Below are positions 1 to 13,907 of a stretch of 64,000 nucleotides of DNA, piece after piece. Below the pieces are notes generated by a model. The model made no database searches. It was given only the letters and a program-made list of their open reading frames with translations, and was not told the origin of the DNA. The position numbers and the translations under genes are program-made. Position 1 is the stretch's first letter. The number at the start of each line of letters is the position of its first letter. The DNA comes from Ceratopteris richardii (Eukaryota > Streptophyta > Polypodiopsida > Polypodiales > Pteridaceae), in contig CM035423.1 in assembly GCA_020310875.1 (NCBI GenBank), positions 131,154,138-131,218,137 on the forward strand. Direction: 5' to 3'.

Positions 1-729
1 TTTGAAGTGGCCTCCACTACAATATATGAGTCTCATACCAATGCTAGTCATACCAATAGTCATACCGGACATCGATATGACTGTTGGAAAAACGATGCTA
101 GCCATATCGATGGTCAATTGGGTGTCAATATAACTGTTGGAAAATTATTGCTGGTATAAGCTGTGTCTGAAAAATTTGCCTTTGGTATATGCATCGGTAT
201 AAGCGTCAGTATTTTTCTGAGGACTAATGATCCTTATACCTATATGTATGCCGATGATGCATTTTAATAATCAGAGAGCCAAAAGTCGATTACTCCTCTA
301 TTTTGAATTGCAAACAGTTTTCTATCAAATTTGCACATGCCTGCGTTGTGCTCCATCTCACACATCCACCTACATTGTGCTTGTCCTATGCGTTTTGTCT
401 CTCTCCTCAATCATCCACCCTCCTCTCTTTCCATACATACACACACATAGATACCTCTCTGTCTCTCTCCACACACATAGATCTCTCTCTCTCTACACAC
501 ACACAGATCTCTCTCCCGCATGTTGATAAGTGATACATGCACTCCTTCACACTCTCTCTTTCTCAATTTGTTTTCCTAATTTCTTTTTCATTTCATTTTG
601 CAAGAGGTTTTTTGCATCACTTTTTTGTTTGACAAGAGATGACCTCGATTGTGCTTTGATGAGCAATCCGAAAGAAATTACATCGATGCAAGTGATGTAT
701 GTACATTCATGTATTGTTTTCTTCTTTAT
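1..729. other. No gene recognised; degenerate short repeats and CT-rich stretch
   Basis: No recognisable protein domain is seen in any frame. The first 200 bases contain loosely repeated words such as CATACCAAT and ACTGTTGGAAAA (the latter twice, about 50 bases apart). From about 395 to 515 the sequence becomes CT-rich with ACACAC inserts, grading towards the microsatellite beyond. Short open frames here are low-complexity by-products. Confidence 0.6.
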
Positions 730-808
730 AAAAGAGAGAGAGGAAGAGAGAGAAAGAGAGAGATAGAGAGAGAGAAGGAGCAAGAGAGATGAAAGAGAAA
801 GAGAAATG
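730..808. repeat. (GA)n polypurine tract
   Basis: About 80 bases almost wholly of GAGA and GAAA words on the plus strand. It is simple-sequence DNA lying just before the CA-rich microsatellite, with no associated gene. Confidence 0.85.
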
Positions 809-844
809 AAATTAATGTTTGTTAATGTTTAATGTTGGTTTTAT

Positions 845-3139
<2,295 letters not shown>

Positions 3140-3623
3140 TTAGGAAAAAATAGTATATATAATCAAATATTCTATCGATTATTAAATATATAAGAAAATA
3201 CAGTTTCAAGATTAAAATTAGTATATATAATTAGATATATAAAGAGCTAGGGTTCCATGATTAATATTAGTATAAATAATTAAATATGGAAAGAGCTAGG
3301 GTTTTGGAATTAAGTTAAATATATATAATTAAATATATAAAAATATGATTTTGGGTTAAATATTAATATAAATAATCAAATATATATAAAAACTAGCAAA
3401 CAAATTAGTATATATAATCAGATGTTCTATGTATAATTCAATATATAGAAACTTAGGGTTTTAAGATTAAAACTAGTATACATAACTAGATATATAAGGA
3501 ATTGGGGTTCTATGATAAATATTAGTATACATAATTAAATATGAAAAGTGCTAAGGCTTTTCAATTAAAATAAATATATATAATGAAATATACAAAAATA
3601 GAATTTTAGGCTTGATATATATA

Positions 3624-3773
<150 letters not shown>

Positions 3774-4333
3774 AGGGAAAAAAGTAGTATATATAATCAA
3801 TTGTACTATGTATGAATAAATATATACTAAATTAGAGTGTTATGATTTAAATAGTATATATAATTAGATATATAAAGAACTAGGGTTCTATGATAAATAT
3901 TAGTATACATAATTAAATATGAAAAGAACAATAGTTTTTTAATTAAGATAAATATATATAATTAAATATATATAAAAATACGATTTTAGCTTAAATATTA
4001 ATGTATATAATCAAATATATATACAAAATAGGAAAAAATAGTATATATAATCAAATGTAGTATGTATAATTAAATATATAAGAAATTCAGGCTTTCAAAT
4101 TAAAATTAATATATATAATTAGATATATAAAGCACTAGGACTCTATGATAAATGTTAGTATACATAATAAACTATGAAAAGAGCTAGGGTTTATGAGTTA
4201 AAAAATATATATGTATAATTAAATATATAAAGAAAAGGGTTTTAGATTTAATATTAATACATATAATCAAATATGTATATATAAAAATTAGGATAACAAT
4301 AGTAGATATAATTAAATATGAGTAGGGTTTTTG

Positions 4334-4336
<3 letters not shown>

Positions 4337-4411
<75 letters not shown>
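4337..4411. repeat. (AT)n tract
   Basis: About 75 bases of pure AT dinucleotide inside another satellite unit, replacing the unit's usual AATATATATAATTAAA stretch. Confidence 0.93.
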
Positions 4412-4416
<5 letters not shown>

Positions 4417-5277
4417 TATATGAAAAATAGGGTTTTAGGTTTAATGTTAATATATATAATCAAATATACATAAAAACTAGGAAAAAATAGTATATATAAT
4501 TAAATGTACTGTGTATAATTAAATATTTAAGAAACTAGGGTTTTAACATTAAAAATAGTATTTTATGATAAATATTAGTATACATAATTAAATATGAAAA
4601 GAGCTAGGGTTTTTGAATTAAAATAAATAGATATGGCTAAATATATAAAAAATAGGGTTTTAGGTTTAATGTTAATATATGTAATCAAATATATATAACA
4701 AAATTATGAAAACAATTAGTATATATAATAAATTGTTCGAACATCTCCACATGGTATCAGATGGTATCTTTGGATGCAAAAGAGAGAATGACATGTCCTT
4801 AGACTTAGTGCAAGTATCACATTTTTCATAAATGATAGATTTGTGCTGCACATATTCGATAATATGGATCCTTTGACGTAGATGGACTAGAAAACCTACG
4901 TGTCGAATCGCATGGTTCCACTGGTGAACAGGTCGACCCACACAACATTGCACCATCTACCTCTCATGGGAAAAAGAGAAAGGATTTGGAGGTAGAAGGA
5001 CAAGGTAGTGGCAACATGATAGACAATGAACACCAGTGGAAGAAATGCTCAATACATTTTATGAAATGGATGAAAATCACAATGGTGGAGACCATGTCAT
5101 GGGTTCTATGGATACGATAGAATTCCCTAGATCGAAAGCCAACAAATAACATTAGAACATGCGAGTCGAGCATGTCCTAGATTCGAGAATATCCTAAGGA
5201 AGATTGGAGTACCTTGTTCATTGGAAAGCATATGACATCAGTGATCGTACTTGGGAACCTATAGAGAACCTTCAGAG

Positions 5278-5316
5278 AGCGACGAGTTCCACGAGGTCCT
5301 CGTGGAACTTGTCGCT
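5278..5316. other. 39-bp near-perfect inverted repeat next to the polypurine tract
   Basis: Two 19-base arms (5278-5296 and 5298-5316) around a single base, with one mismatch (a G-T wobble in RNA). The arm core is GTTCCACGAGG. It lies directly after the chromodomain and before the purine tract and LTR, and would fold into a very stable stem in RNA or cruciform DNA. Confidence 0.85.
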
Positions 5317-5327
5317 TGAGGGGGAGG

Positions 5328-6010
5328 TGATGCCATGGGCGAAGGAGATCTTCTAAACCTCATATTCCATGTGACTTCTATATCTCACGATCGATTCAGA
5401 ATTTGGGGAAACCAATGCCTAAAGTGAGTCTAGAACATGCCAAAGCCCTAAGATCAACTGTCTTCTTGCTTGATTCTGATGTCGAGAAACCATGCTTCAA
5501 ATTGATGACATCATGAATTCGTAAATGCCCTTGGAAAACCTATATAATGAGGGGTTGGCCACATTCATTCTCAGTCTTGCCAATGCCAGTCTTGGGAGCT
5601 AAAGGAGTCATGACCAGCAAGTAAGTACTCTCCAAGTTCTAGTTCCAACTGTTGTCTTATTCCTTGTTGTAGTCTTGTCTAGTCTAGTTCCTCAACATCT
5701 AGTCTTGTCCTCTTGTAATCTCATAGTATGAGAATTTTTCTAGTTATTTCTTGTATCTAGATCATCTCCCTGAAGGGAGTTCTTGTAACCCAGAGATCTT
5801 GCTTCAAGCCTATCAGCCCCAAGGTGTGGGACATCTTGTATCATCTCTGATCCAGTTATGCATACCTATCAGTCCCAGGTTGTAGGACATCTTGTATAAG
5901 TTACATATTCTTGTAATGTTTCCCCTAAGTGGGTGATGTTGTAATAAGAAGTGTATTTCCAAAATCTTGTCTACTATAGTGAGAGAGCACAATCTAGTGC
6001 TCCCCTAACA
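5328..6010 (+). repeat. 3' LTR of the chromovirus fossil
   Basis: Begins TGATGCCATGG straight after the purine tract and ends CCCCTAACA, giving TG...CA termini and about 683 bp. A TATA-like box (CCTATATAATG, about 5539-5549) lies inside. The sequence beyond 6010 switches at once to copia RNase H coding, so the LTR end is well placed. The start could shift by a few bases. Confidence 0.7.
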
Positions 6011-6546
6011 GTATCTTATGACTCAACTTAAAATTGAGATTTATTCAGATGTAGATTGGGCAGGATGCAAAGATGATAGGAGGAGTACCTCAGGATACCT
6101 TTCATTTGCAGGTGATAAGCCAATATCATGGTCTTCAAAGAAGCAACCTACTATTGCTTTATCTTCTACTTAGGCACAATATAGAGGATTGGCCAATGCT
6201 ACTCAAGAGGCCATATGGATCAGATTATTGTATACAGAATTGGGCTTGCATACTACATCTCCAATGATCTTTGGGGATAATACAAGTTCATTACACCTTG
6301 GAGCTAATCCTATTTATCATGCTAGGACCAAGCATATAGAGGTCCACTATCATTATGTGAGAGAGAAGCTATTAAGCAAGGATATTCAGCTCGCATATGT
6401 ATCAACTAATATGCAATGTGCATATTTATTGACTAAAGCATTAGATGGTACAAAACTTTGCAGGTTTAAAGCAATGATTGGATTGCGGGATGTTCATGAA
6501 GATTGAAGATAAAGACCAAGCCAAAATGTTTGGCTTGAGGGGGAGC
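6011..6546 (+). mobile_element. Ty1/copia fossil: RNase H domain and 3' coding end
   Basis: Plus-strand reading shows copia RNase H hallmarks: DWAGCKDDRRST, SKKQPTIALSST, FGDNTSSLHLGANP, FHAR-like YHARTKHIEVHYH and a carboxy end near 6506. A purine tract (GAGGGGGAGC) ends at 6546, immediately before an LTR starting TGTTGGTGCA. The same tract and LTR start occur in the copia element ending at 44165, so the two are related lineages. Upstream reverse transcriptase is absent; the gypsy LTR abuts directly. Confidence 0.85.
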
Positions 6547-7102
6547 TGTTGGTGCAAATCACAAGCCTACACATTTGGCTTGCATTTCATACACACATGA
6601 AGTTCCATGGAAACTATTGCTAGTGGAGATTTACCACTTTAGCCTTGTAAAAGTCATTTCTTTTGACTTAAGAATATTTGTAACTTCATACCAAAAAGTC
6701 ATGGACTTGATTTCTTGGAAAGTAACAACTACATTGAGAGAATATCTCCTAGAATGAAGGTTCACTTTTAGAGAGAGAGAGAGAGAGAGCCAAAATTTGA
6801 ATTCAAATTCAAATTTGAATAGGACTTCTATATAAACTCTCAAAAAAGGTCGTGAAAAAGTGATCATTTTTTTGAGCTCTTCACTGTCATTCAGTGTGTG
6901 TGTAAGGCCTACATTGTAGCCTACGCCATTCTTCATCATAAGGCTATGATTACCAAGCCTATGACATTGTACAACATTGTTCATTAATACATTATACCTA
7001 CATTGTTTATCTATGATATCCCTGTTTTAGTCATTCCTCAATGTCAACTTGTACTGATCATATCACAATCATTTCTCGACCAAAATTCAATGATCTATAG
7101 CT
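6547..7102 (+). repeat. 3' LTR of the copia fossil (end approximate)
   Basis: Starts TGTTGGTGCAAATC directly after the purine tract. It contains a (GA)n run, an AAATTTGAATTC-type palindromic patch and a TATA-like CTATATAAAC near 6828. Its 3' end is unclear. I place it before the next TGTTGG start at 7103, but it may stop sooner. Confidence 0.6.
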
Positions 7103-7607
7103 TGTTGGAATCAGCTCCAAGTTATGTACGTGCTGTCAAAGTTTGAAGCAAATCCATTCAGCCAATTGAGAGAAATCGATGTCGAAGCTACAAGGGGCTG
7201 GTACAAAGTAGGACTCAGTAGTACCTACTCATCACTTGAAGTGTCCATCCATCTTTCCCAACATGTATTTGGATCTCTACGTGCTGCCGCCTTCCGTCCA
7301 AATCTAGAGCATCCAAAAGGAATGTGTGGGCATTGACGCAAAGGTGGTCCGAGCATCCTTTTTTGCCAACATGTCATTTCTCTACCTGTACTGTGTTATG
7401 TGCCGTGAATTCCGTAGGAAAAAGGAATACCGCTTTCCGATGGATGCCATGGAAGGGAATACGATTCGGACCTATAATCTCGTAGAAGTCGCAAGCTATG
7501 CTGTACATGAACCTCTTCGTTACAAGTCTTATGATTTCTATGAATTATCCATATTATGCATAATGTAATTTCAAGCGACAAGAGGTTAGATCTGTTAGTT
7601 TCTTGCA
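7103..7607 (+). repeat. LTR of a small non-coding retroelement, followed by primer site
   Basis: Begins TGTTGGAATCAG and ends TTTCTTGCA, about 505 bp, and is followed at 7609-7621 by TGGTATCAAAGCC. That closely resembles the initiator-methionine tRNA primer site used by copia and TRIM elements. No gag or pol domain follows, only about 500 bases of non-coding sequence that is then repeated. This is best read as a TRIM/LARD-like non-autonomous element. The LTR start is inferred from the TG and could be wrong. Confidence 0.55.
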
Positions 7608-7883
7608 TTGGTATCAAAGCCATAAACCTTTCATAGAGGCCTTGCTCCCATCATCTCCTTCCTCATGAAGCTTTGATGGAGACCTTAATCTCATGAAGCT
7701 TTGATAAAGACCTTACTCTTATCATGTGCTTCCTCATGCTTAAACTGACATTCATATTGCTCGGAATCATATTCCACAATAAATCGTAAGAAGATGGAAG
7801 TTCTGCATTCGCATTTCTTTTCCTCGAAGAGACGATTAGAAGAGCAAAACTTCATTAGTTTATTCAGTCATGGACAGTTGTAG

Positions 7884-7950
7884 TGGCCAGGATTCGAGCC
7901 CAAGATGTTTTGAGGAAGGCGTTGAGTCTCAACCACAAGCCCACGGTGCC
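7884..7950 (-). repeat. tRNA-derived SINE-like module (copy 1)
   Basis: Read on the minus strand, the segment shows a box-A-like GGCTTGTGGTTGAGACTC and, about 35 bases on, a box-B-like GGCTCGAATCC. This is the internal RNA polymerase III promoter arrangement of tRNAs and tRNA-derived SINEs. It has no good cloverleaf or anticodon arm, so it is not called a tRNA gene. Confidence 0.5.
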
Positions 7951-8813
7951 ATCATTGATTGAAGTACAAATCAATTTTAAGATGGAGCATTGCAGGGATT
8001 CAATGCATCACGTCGAAGTCATCCTATGCTTCTACTATCCCTGAACACTTATTATCAGGTGACGCATGTAATTTATATTTCAAATTGCAGTCATCATGTA
8101 AGCATGGGCATATAGTCTATACTGGTTGATAGAGTGTTGTGCCTTTCTAAATCATCATCCACGAAATTTGAACTGGTTGATCTATTTACGATGTACAATT
8201 TATCTGTATTTGGATCTCTACGTGCTGCCACCTTGAGTCAAAATCTAGAGCATCCAAAAGGAATGTGTGGGCATTGACGCAAAGGTGGTCTTAGCGTCAT
8301 TTTTCACCAACACGTCATTTCTCTATCTGTAGTATGTTATGTGCCGTGAATTCTCTAGGAGAAAGGAATACAGCTTTCCGATTGAAGGGAATATGATTTG
8401 GACCTATAATCCCGTAGAAGTCGCAGGCTATGCTCTACGTGAACCTCTCCGTTACAAGTCTTACAATTTTTGTAAATTATCTATTTAACCCAATGTAATT
8501 TCAAGCAACAAAAGTTTAGATCTGTTAGTTTCTTGCATTGGTATCAAAGCCATAAACCTTTCATGGAGGCCTTGCTCCCATCGTCTCCTTCCTCATGAAG
8601 CTTTGATGGAGACCTTAATCTCATGAAGCTTTGATGGAGACCTTACTCTCATCATGTGCTTCCTCATGCTTGAACTAACATTCATATTGCTCGGAATCAT
8701 ATTCCACAATAAATCATAAGAAGATGGAAGTTCTGAATTTGCATGTCTTTTCCTCCAAGAGGCGATTAGAGGAGCAAAACTTAATTAGTTTATTCAGTCA
8801 TGGACAGCTGCAG

Positions 8814-8880
8814 TGGCTAGGATTGGAGCCCAAGATGTTTTGAGGAAGGCGTTGAGTCCCAACCACAAGCGCACAATGCA
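8814..8880 (-). repeat. tRNA-derived SINE-like module (copy 2)
   Basis: The second copy of the 7884-7950 module, carried by the tandem duplication, with a weaker box B (GGCTCCAATCC on the minus strand). The same reasoning and caveat apply. Confidence 0.45.
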
Positions 8881-9368
8881 ATCACTGATTGAAGTACAGA
8901 TCAATTTTAAGATGGAGCATTGTAGGGATTCAACGCATCACGTCGAAGTCATCCTATGCTTCTACTATCCCCAAACGGTTATTATCAGTTGATGCATGTA
9001 ATTTATATTTCAAATTGCAGTCATCATGACATAGAGAAAGGTCACTGCTCTAGCCATGAGCCTAGGCGTCATTCGTGATTTCCAGAATTTCGAGTTCTAA
9101 TCATAGGCTCATTCATTCGCTGTTGAAAGTTTTTCATCACGAGCAAGCGCTGTTCATCATAGCTTAATATCTAATGCTGCAGAAGCCCATAATAGAAAAC
9201 GCAAAACCGGCATCATTTTTTATGTGCTGAGAGGGGCCTTGAACTCTCAACCTCCTTGTGGAGTAGGCTTGCTTACATCCAAGATAGAAGGTAGTTTTTT
9301 GTGCCTGCTCGAGTGCATAAAATCTTTTACCTCCCAATTCTCATGCTTCCTTCTATCCAGGAAGAGAA

Positions 9369-9436
9369 GTCAGGTTTTGAACCCGTAACATTTGAGAGCT
9401 AACATCTCTATTATATCCACTCGAGCTAGCCGATCA
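9369..9436 (-). repeat. tRNA-like module with good box B
   Basis: On the minus strand it reads a box-A-like GGCTAGCTCGAGTGG, then about 30 bases later a box B GGGTTCAAAACC. It is a different sequence from the modules upstream, hence probably a different tRNA-derived SINE family. There is no convincing acceptor stem. Confidence 0.5.
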
Positions 9437-9506
9437 CAACAAATTTTCTGTGTTTGTATTATTTTTATTGTCTTTATCTGATCAATCCACTTAGAGAAAA
9501 TTTGCT

Positions 9507-9573
9507 ACTCCGGGATTGAATGTGTGACCTATCCGATTGTAGAAGATTGCTTAACTATTGGGCTATAGACCCA
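9507..9573 (-). repeat. tRNA-like module
   Basis: The minus strand reads GGTCTATAGCCCAATAGTTAAG (box A) and CACATTCAATCCCGG (box B), about 35 bases apart. This is a third sequence type in the same 1.7 kb. A weaker relative with GAGAGTTCAAGGCCCC on the minus strand lies near 9218-9270. Confidence 0.45.
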
Positions 9574-9579
9574 TAATAT

Positions 9580-12500
9580 ATGCTATTTTTGGGAATTGAG
9601 CCTGAAATGGAGGCTAACCAAGTTATCCACACATTTAGTAGCCCCATACATCCATACTTAGATGCACGTGATGAAAGCAATATATGATTGATATCGGTTT
9701 CAAATCCATACTTGAGTAGTAAGCATCTCCCATCCATCCTACCTTGAGCAACCCGATGGTTTACTTTTCCCAAGTATTTTCAAGGATGAAAGGAGCACAA
9801 TCGATGTTAGATTATGACATAAAGCAAAAGATCAAAGGAATGAAGCCAGTTGTGAGCATGGCTAAGAAGTTTGGCTCTTCTGGAGGATCTAGGGAAGGAT
9901 GTAGGCTTGATCCGGAAGCTAAGTACTTTACAGGTTGATGTTTTCATTTCAATATTTCTTTTGCTCTATGCTTTCATATAGAATGCATTGCTAATATCAT
10001 TGAAGTAGGAAAGGAATCGTCAATTTTAAAGAGCATTGTATGTCAGTTAATGAAAGAAAAATAAGAGAGCATCAAAGTATTGAAACACTTTTCAAGCATA
10101 GGCATGCATCTATAAAAGAATGTTGGTGCATTCCTCCTTTTCAAAAGAATGTTTTCATGCACAAAACACGTTTCCTTCTTGCATAAAAAAGATAGTTAAT
10201 GCTCAAGTTCATGCAAATGAATGGTTGTATCTTTTTTAAAAGCTAGAAAGAATGTTTGTGCATGGATGATTGAGAACATGCATTTTTGAGCTCAAGAATT
10301 TCTTGATGTAAGTTTGGTGCATGAAAGGAGAATGGAAACACGTGCATGTACTCACATGCATTTGCGTGCAAGAATAGACATTCACATATGCATGATTGCT
10401 TGTTAAGTAGTTGGATACTTATACTTTCGTTACCTTCTTTTTCTAACTCGACTTAGAGAGTTAGGGAAAATAGCAAACTAGGTAGGGAAAATTTGTGATA
10501 CTTAGGTATCACAAATTAGGATTCTTGATTAGGAAAAGTAGGCTCTTTGAAAGTCAAGTGTTCAATTTTCTTGATCATTGGAATGGCAAGAAAATAGGGT
10601 TGTTTGAAAGTTTCCATGATGAGTCTAAGTTTAGGAGAAAATTTAGAAATTCCTAACAACAAGACAAGATGTAGTTGTTAGCTTGGATTTGAGAAATCAT
10701 GCATCCTCGGTAAGGATGCAAAGTGCCAAGAAAAACTATGAAACTTTTGTAAGTTTTCATTTGATTCCATTCCAAGGAGTGATGGAAATCAAAGGTTGAA
10801 CCTTAGCATCAATTGAACTTTGACGTTCAATAGGAAGATGTTAGGTTCCATGATGATTGCATCTCTGGTAACGATGCAACTTGCTAAGCAAACATGGAAA
10901 CTTGAAAGAACTCTTCATTTTGGAAGGATTAGAGAATTAAGTTCTGATTTTGTTTAAGCTAATTGAAGGTTCAAGAGGAAACCAAAGCAAGAAATCTTTA
11001 GTAAATGAGATAAGTTCCTAAAGACATGAATAAAACTACGAACTTTTCATTTAGGAATACAAAGTTCCAAGAAATGGATCTCCAATCCATGAACTTTTCC
11101 TAAAAGAGTTACAAAGTTCAAAGTTATGTGTTCATAGTAGCATTACCATTGGATCAATCGTCAATAGATGGTTGGACTTTTAAACTTAAATTTGATTGTC
11201 AAAATATGTTTAAAAGTACTCTAATAACATCTAAAGATTGACCAATAATAATAAATATTGTATCAAACTCAAGAAAAGGAATCAATATCACATAAATGAA
11301 AGTTCAAGACAAACTTTCATAGTGGAATGGAAAACTATATCCAAAAGGTGATATTTATTCTCTCGTTTGATACTCAGGAAAGGAACACAACGGAATCAGT
11401 AAAGCTTCTGGATATTGTTTGAAAGTCTAAGAATTTCTTTCCAATATCCTTTTAACACTGCAAAAGATTCCAAGATGAATCATTTTCTCAAGATAATTGA
11501 TTCCTTGGAAAGAATCTCAAGACCTTGAAGAATAACATTCTCCCAAGTAGTGAGAATGAAATTCTTCATACTCTTTAGACAGTGAGTAGTTCCGTAGAAG
11601 TCCCAAGCTACCAAAAGTGGTACTTAAAGTCCAATGGTTGATATCACTTAGAAGTGTATCAAAGATTCTTAGCTTTAGAATTTGAAAGGCATTAGTATAT
11701 GCTTGGACTTGAGTATGTTTCAAGAGTTTTTAAAGATAAAGATAGAAGTCTTTATTTTTATCGCAAGGTCAAAAAGACTTGATCAAGCTTGGAAACGTTT
11801 GTCCAAGAATGTGCGATTGGAACTACTCTGTAGTAAATTCCTTTTAGGAATTATTCACTTAGGTTCCATTTATTTGATGGAAAATTGTGAAAAGAGTAAG
11901 CTGTTCCAAGTCTGAATAGAGTGAAGAAATTCCAAGAATGTAGTCTACAACCGCGAAGACGATACTTAAGTCTATGGAAGGTAAAACATAAATGTTTACC
12001 TATCATTAAAGATATTTTGGTACAAATCCAGAGAGCATGAGAAAATCCTTAGACTTAAGTAATAGAGAGATTCCTGTAAATTCCTCTCTAGGATAGGTAC
12101 CTAAACCATCAGTAAGAAAGGAATCTAAAGATAAGAAGTCAACAGCTCTTGTCACTACATATTGGTCAAGGATAAACCAACTTAACTTGAATCTGCAAAA
12201 ATTCAAGTACTTGGAATTTTGATTGGTTTTCATTTGACAACCCTAGCAAAGAAGGATGGATGTTCCATCAAAAGGTTTTCAAGTTCCCAAAGGAAAGCAC
12301 AAGATTGTGAAATGATTTTGTGAAGGGATCAAAACCTAGAAAATCTAGTTAGAGGTAATGCTTGAAACTTCATAATCTCGTAAAGAGTTGAAGTAAAAAG
12401 TTACTCTATCAAAAGATGTTTAGACTTTAGGATAAGTATCACCCACACATTAATGTGAATATAAAATAGGGTAGTATGGGACACCAGATTTTATACTCAT

Positions 12501-13869
12501 ATTGATGTAGGAAAGATGGTATGGGACATCGGACCGTGGGATGATAATCATCTTTTAGTTCTAGTTTGGATCTTGAAGTTAGGTTTGATCCTCAAGGGAA
12601 TTAAGGCTTCAAAGAAGGAGTTTAATTCAAGAAGGATGAAAGTAGTATCTTAAGATACTTCAAGATAACTTCAAGATCAAGGAAATTGAAGATATGAAGT
12701 AAGTAACTTCCAAGATCTTCTTAGAACATTTCAAGCTTAAATGTTGTTGGTCAGAAATATTTGATAAATTTTTGGAAGAGTGAGACTTTGACCTTGAATT
12801 GATTCTTTCAACTAAGGATAGATTGACTAAGCTAAACTCCAAGTTCCTCGTGTAACTTGGAAAATTCAATCCGTTTAATTCAAAGGAATGCACAAGAATT
12901 ACATTCCCAATAAGGAATCATAAAGATTGAATATAAGTATGAGCTTAGTCTCAAGTGAAGCATTATTTGAGTGAAAACTCATCAATATAACCTCAGTGGG
13001 TCAACACACTGATGTTAGAAACCACACTAGTATCTTGTGGTTGGATGATGTTTTAGTTTTGCTCTGAATCGTTTTGAGAATCCAACCTATTTCTCTTAAG
13101 GATAGAAAAATTCTTCAAAACATTATTGAAATAGATCATTGATAAGTTAAAGTCTTGAGTCATCCAAAAATTGACTCCGTGCAAGTTTAATCTTTCGAAG
13201 TTTGAATTGGTTGTAAAGAGTTTTAGTTTTTTCTTTCCACTTTCCAAATCTTTTGAATCTCATTCAGATATGATATCTGATTCTTTTCACAAAAGTCGAG
13301 AGTTAGTCGGTTAGAATCAAGTAACTAAATTAAACATCCCAGATAGATGTTCTGTACAAGAACCTTTTCAATCTTCAAAGGAAAATTAAAAGTGTCCTAA
13401 GTTGGACAATTTTCATTCTAAATCTGAATTGGTCAAGTTATAGTACGTTTTAATCAAAAGATAATGGTTACCTATCTCTTGTAATTTACATATGATTTTT
13501 AAAATCATTTGGACAAAGTAGTCCTCAAGTTGGGTGAAGAAATCAAATAACTGTTGGATGGGAGTTAATCATTGTACAAACATCCGAGTTAGATGTTTGG
13601 ATCAACCAAACTTCAAGTTTTCCAAATCAAATTCAAGTGAATCAACAGTTCTCAAAGTCTTGATAGTGACAAGAATCCCAACTTAGTTACTAAGTCCATG
13701 CACCAGTCATGCCCAGAAATGGACTAATAATCCACCGAGTTCACACGTTTGTGTCTAGATCGCACCTAGTAAAAACTATGAACTGGCCAGGGATGTTTTT
13801 AGATCCACCCTTATTATTCATTCACTACTTTATACTTTGACCAGTTTATCAAAGTGCAAAGCGAGACAA
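9580..13869. other. ~4.3 kb without a recognised gene
   Basis: AT-rich sequence with no domain I can name in any frame. The open frames are short (under about 80 codons) and composition-driven. Words such as AAAGTTCC, TCCAAGAA, GGATTTGAG and TTGATT recur at loose intervals, giving a monotonous texture quite unlike the flanks. The stretch sits just upstream of a chromovirus pol and may be decayed 5' sequence (LTR, leader, gag) of that or another element, but no LTR, primer site or gag motif is seen. Confidence 0.5.
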
Positions 13870-13907
13870 TGTTTTGAATCATTCAAGGCAGGGATGCCAC
13901 CACAGAG

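Larger units (their letters stand above)
4739..6010 (+). mobile_element. Ty3/gypsy chromovirus fossil, 3' end only (chromodomain + LTR)
   Basis: The clear part is a chromodomain near 5165-5275. The plus-strand reading gives VEHVLDSRI and, further on, EYLVHWKAYD and TWEPIENL, matching the aromatic cage and TWEP signature of integrase-linked chromodomains in plant chromoviruses. A purine-rich tract (GAGGGGGAGG, about 5318-5327) follows and then an LTR. The preceding 400 bases have no clear domain and may belong to the same element. It is an old fragment with several breaks; upstream gag and most of pol are not adjacent. Confidence 0.75.
7266..9028 (+). repeat. Two-copy tandem duplication (~830-bp unit, 941-bp period) holding LTR end, primer site and tRNA-like module
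   Basis: The stretch 7266-8100 recurs at 8207-9028 with scattered substitutions and small indels. Each copy carries the 3' part of the LTR, the TGGTATCAAAGCC primer site (7609 and 8539), a short tandem motif around GAAGCTTTGATGGAGACCTT, and a tRNA-like module on the minus strand. About 106 bases of unrelated sequence link the copies. The layout LTR-internal-LTR-internal suggests unequal exchange of a miniature retroelement. Confidence 0.75.

Noticed and set aside
5146-5275. A host chromodomain (HP1/CMT-type) protein at 5.2 kb
   Set aside because: It is followed directly by a polypurine tract and an LTR, the standard place of the chromovirus integrase chromodomain.
7884-7950. A true tRNA gene on the minus strand
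   Set aside because: Box A and box B are present in form, but there is no convincing acceptor stem or anticodon loop, and the module is duplicated inside a retroelement-like unit.
9744-9938. Short open frame MSNPMVYFSQVFSRM... at 9.74-9.94 kb as a host gene
   Set aside because: Only 64 codons, no recognisable domain, and no supporting splice or neighbouring coding signal.
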